A stretch of DNA of 64,000 nt from contig JAWHQI010000201.1 in NCBI GenBank assembly GCA_033032865.1, positions 4,341,501-4,405,500 on the forward strand, written 5' to 3'. Position 1 is the stretch's first letter. The number at the start of each line of letters is the position of its first letter. The notes beneath the pieces are model-generated. The model saw only the letters and a list, made by a program, of their open reading frames with translations, was not told where the DNA came from and did not search any database. Position numbers and translations under genes: made by a program. This stretch comes from Dactylorhiza incarnata. Taxonomy: Eukaryota > Streptophyta > Magnoliopsida > Asparagales > Orchidaceae. Of this stretch, positions 62,943 through 64,000 are shown piece after piece.

Positions 62943-63842
62943 ATGGCACAAGTAGAATATTCAAGCATCAGACCACCAATCTGTAATTTGAATAAATTTT
63001 CTGTCTGGCAAGTTAGAATTAGATTATATATGAATTCAATAGATGAAGAAATTTATAATTCTATCCTGACAGGACCTCCAACTTCACCAACATCAACAGA
63101 TGCTCAAAAGAAGCTGAAAAGTGCTGATGCCAAGGCTATGGAAATATTAGCTCAAACAATGTCAAATGACATTTTTCAAATAGTTGCTGATTGCACTTCA
63201 GCAAGAGACATATGGAACTCCCTCACAAGAATGGTAGCTGAATCTTCTTCCACCTCAAGTGATTTAGATACAGAATCAACATCTAGCTCAAGTGAAGAAG
63301 AAGAAGAACAAAAAGCTATAGAATTCTGCATGATGACCATAAATGGCTCAAACCACAACTCAGATGCAGAATTTGAATCTGATGAAGATGAGGTAATTTC
63401 AAGTTTTGATTTTACTCCTAAATAATGCAAATCAAATTTTAAACTGCTATGTATAGATTTAATAAAATCTGAGAAAGAAATCAAATCTCTCAGAAAAGAG
63501 TTAATAGAAATAAACAATTTAACTTCTGAAAATATTTTGAAAACATCAGAGGAGCAAATTATTTCTTTGAAAAATAATTCAATTAAGGCTTAAATTTTTG
63601 AACAATCTCTTAATGGAAGAAATACGAAACTAATGAATATCACAAGCACTATAAATGCCAGATTAAATGGCAGCAAACTTGGCATAGGAATTTCATCCAA
63701 TCTATATAATATTCAAAAGAAAAATACTCTAACTACATCTATAAAATTTGTCTCTGCTAAAGAAAAAGAAGTAGCAGAAGACTCAGTAGAAATCACTAAA
63801 AATTTTTGTGTTCAACAAAATTCGTCGAACAAAGATCGATGA
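62943..63842 (+). pseudogene. E9 copia gag
   Basis: Starts at the ATG at 62943 (MAQVEYSSIRPP). The N-terminus has the copia gag opening (NLNKFSVWQVRIRLYMNSI) and DAKAMEILAQTMSNDIFQ, then IWNSLTRM. A Ser/Glu-rich acidic stretch follows. A stop at 63423-63425 and another near 63590 interrupt one continuous frame, which continues through NARLNGSKLGIGISSN to a stop at 63840-63842. Beyond that, family words (TTCGTCGAAC, GATCGACGAA) fill the sequence where more gag would be expected. No zinc knuckle is reached. Confidence 0.72.
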
Positions 63843-64000
63843 AATCAAATGACTTCGTCGAACTCAGATCGACGAAAGATGAACACAGAAATCAAACATA
63901 ATTTTATTGTGATCAGACCTCAACGAATCAGAGTTCAACGAACTCTGAACACAGAAAATAAATATAACTATTCCTTGATCAGAGATCAATGAAATCACTG

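Larger units (their letters stand above)
61410..64000 (+). mobile_element. E9: copia retrotransposon, right end beyond window
   Basis: LTR 61410-62781, primer site and gag follow in order. The five bases before the LTR (CACCC) would be the left target duplication. The LTR starts TGTTGGAACC like the other copia elements but ends CACTTTCA, so it is a different family. Pol is not reached. Confidence 0.82.

Noticed and set aside
1..64000. tRNA, rRNA or host protein-coding genes
   Set aside because: I found no cloverleaf with A and B boxes, no rRNA signature and no non-transposon protein. The tRNA-like strings seen are primer-binding sites.

Overview
This window is intergenic DNA of a land plant, very probably a flowering plant with a repeat-rich genome. 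I see no host protein-coding, tRNA or rRNA gene. About 94% of it is LTR retrotransposons (Ty1/copia and Ty3/gypsy), several nested inside each other. The plant assignment rests on the lineages: SIRE-like copia, Tekay-like and Tat-lineage gypsy, ATHILA-type ORF1, and initiator-Met-tRNA primer sites.

Layout, left to right. E1 is a SIRE-like copia on the minus strand (1063-18442). Inside its 3' region sits E2 (3253-11413), a gypsy-type non-autonomous element on the minus strand with ATHILA-like coding but no polymerase, flanked by a perfect GACAA duplication. E3 is a Tekay-like gypsy on the plus strand (18638-27033, ATCAG duplication). E4 is a copia relic on the plus strand that has lost pol and most of its 5' LTR (28114-34775, GCTCG duplication). 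E5 is another copia on the plus strand (36206-55620). It has swallowed a 5'-truncated Athila-type gypsy, E6 (37613-41230), and its 3' LTR is split by E7, a Tat-lineage gypsy (42833-55463). E8 is a 5'-truncated gypsy pol with a partial 3' LTR (55621-61409). E9 is a further copia running off the right edge (61410-64000). Between them lie pieces of an older GC-rich host layer made of tandem arrays (1-1062, 18443-18637, 27034-28113, 34776-36205).

Coding state. Nearly every gag-pol is broken by stops and small indels. E7 is the best preserved: gag, protease, reverse transcriptase, two RNase H domains and integrase lie in one frame of about 1,870 codons with four stops. E7 also carries two antisense genes with predicted introns, each just downstream of a TATAAATA box.

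Main observation. Most LTR families here carry their own set of short palindromic, CpG-rich words, packed just upstream of the predicted TATA box. In E2 the same word-plus-TATA module is repeated inside the element ahead of the ATHILA-like ORF. In E7 the family word (GCGGTC/GACCGC) precedes the LTR TATA and both antisense TATA boxes. This looks like a family-specific promoter code reused at internal promoters. It is an inference from sequence alone. A second unusual point is that the LTRs of E3 and E8 each contain a short basic leader exon (ATG to a GT donor); in E3 this can be spliced in frame to gag.
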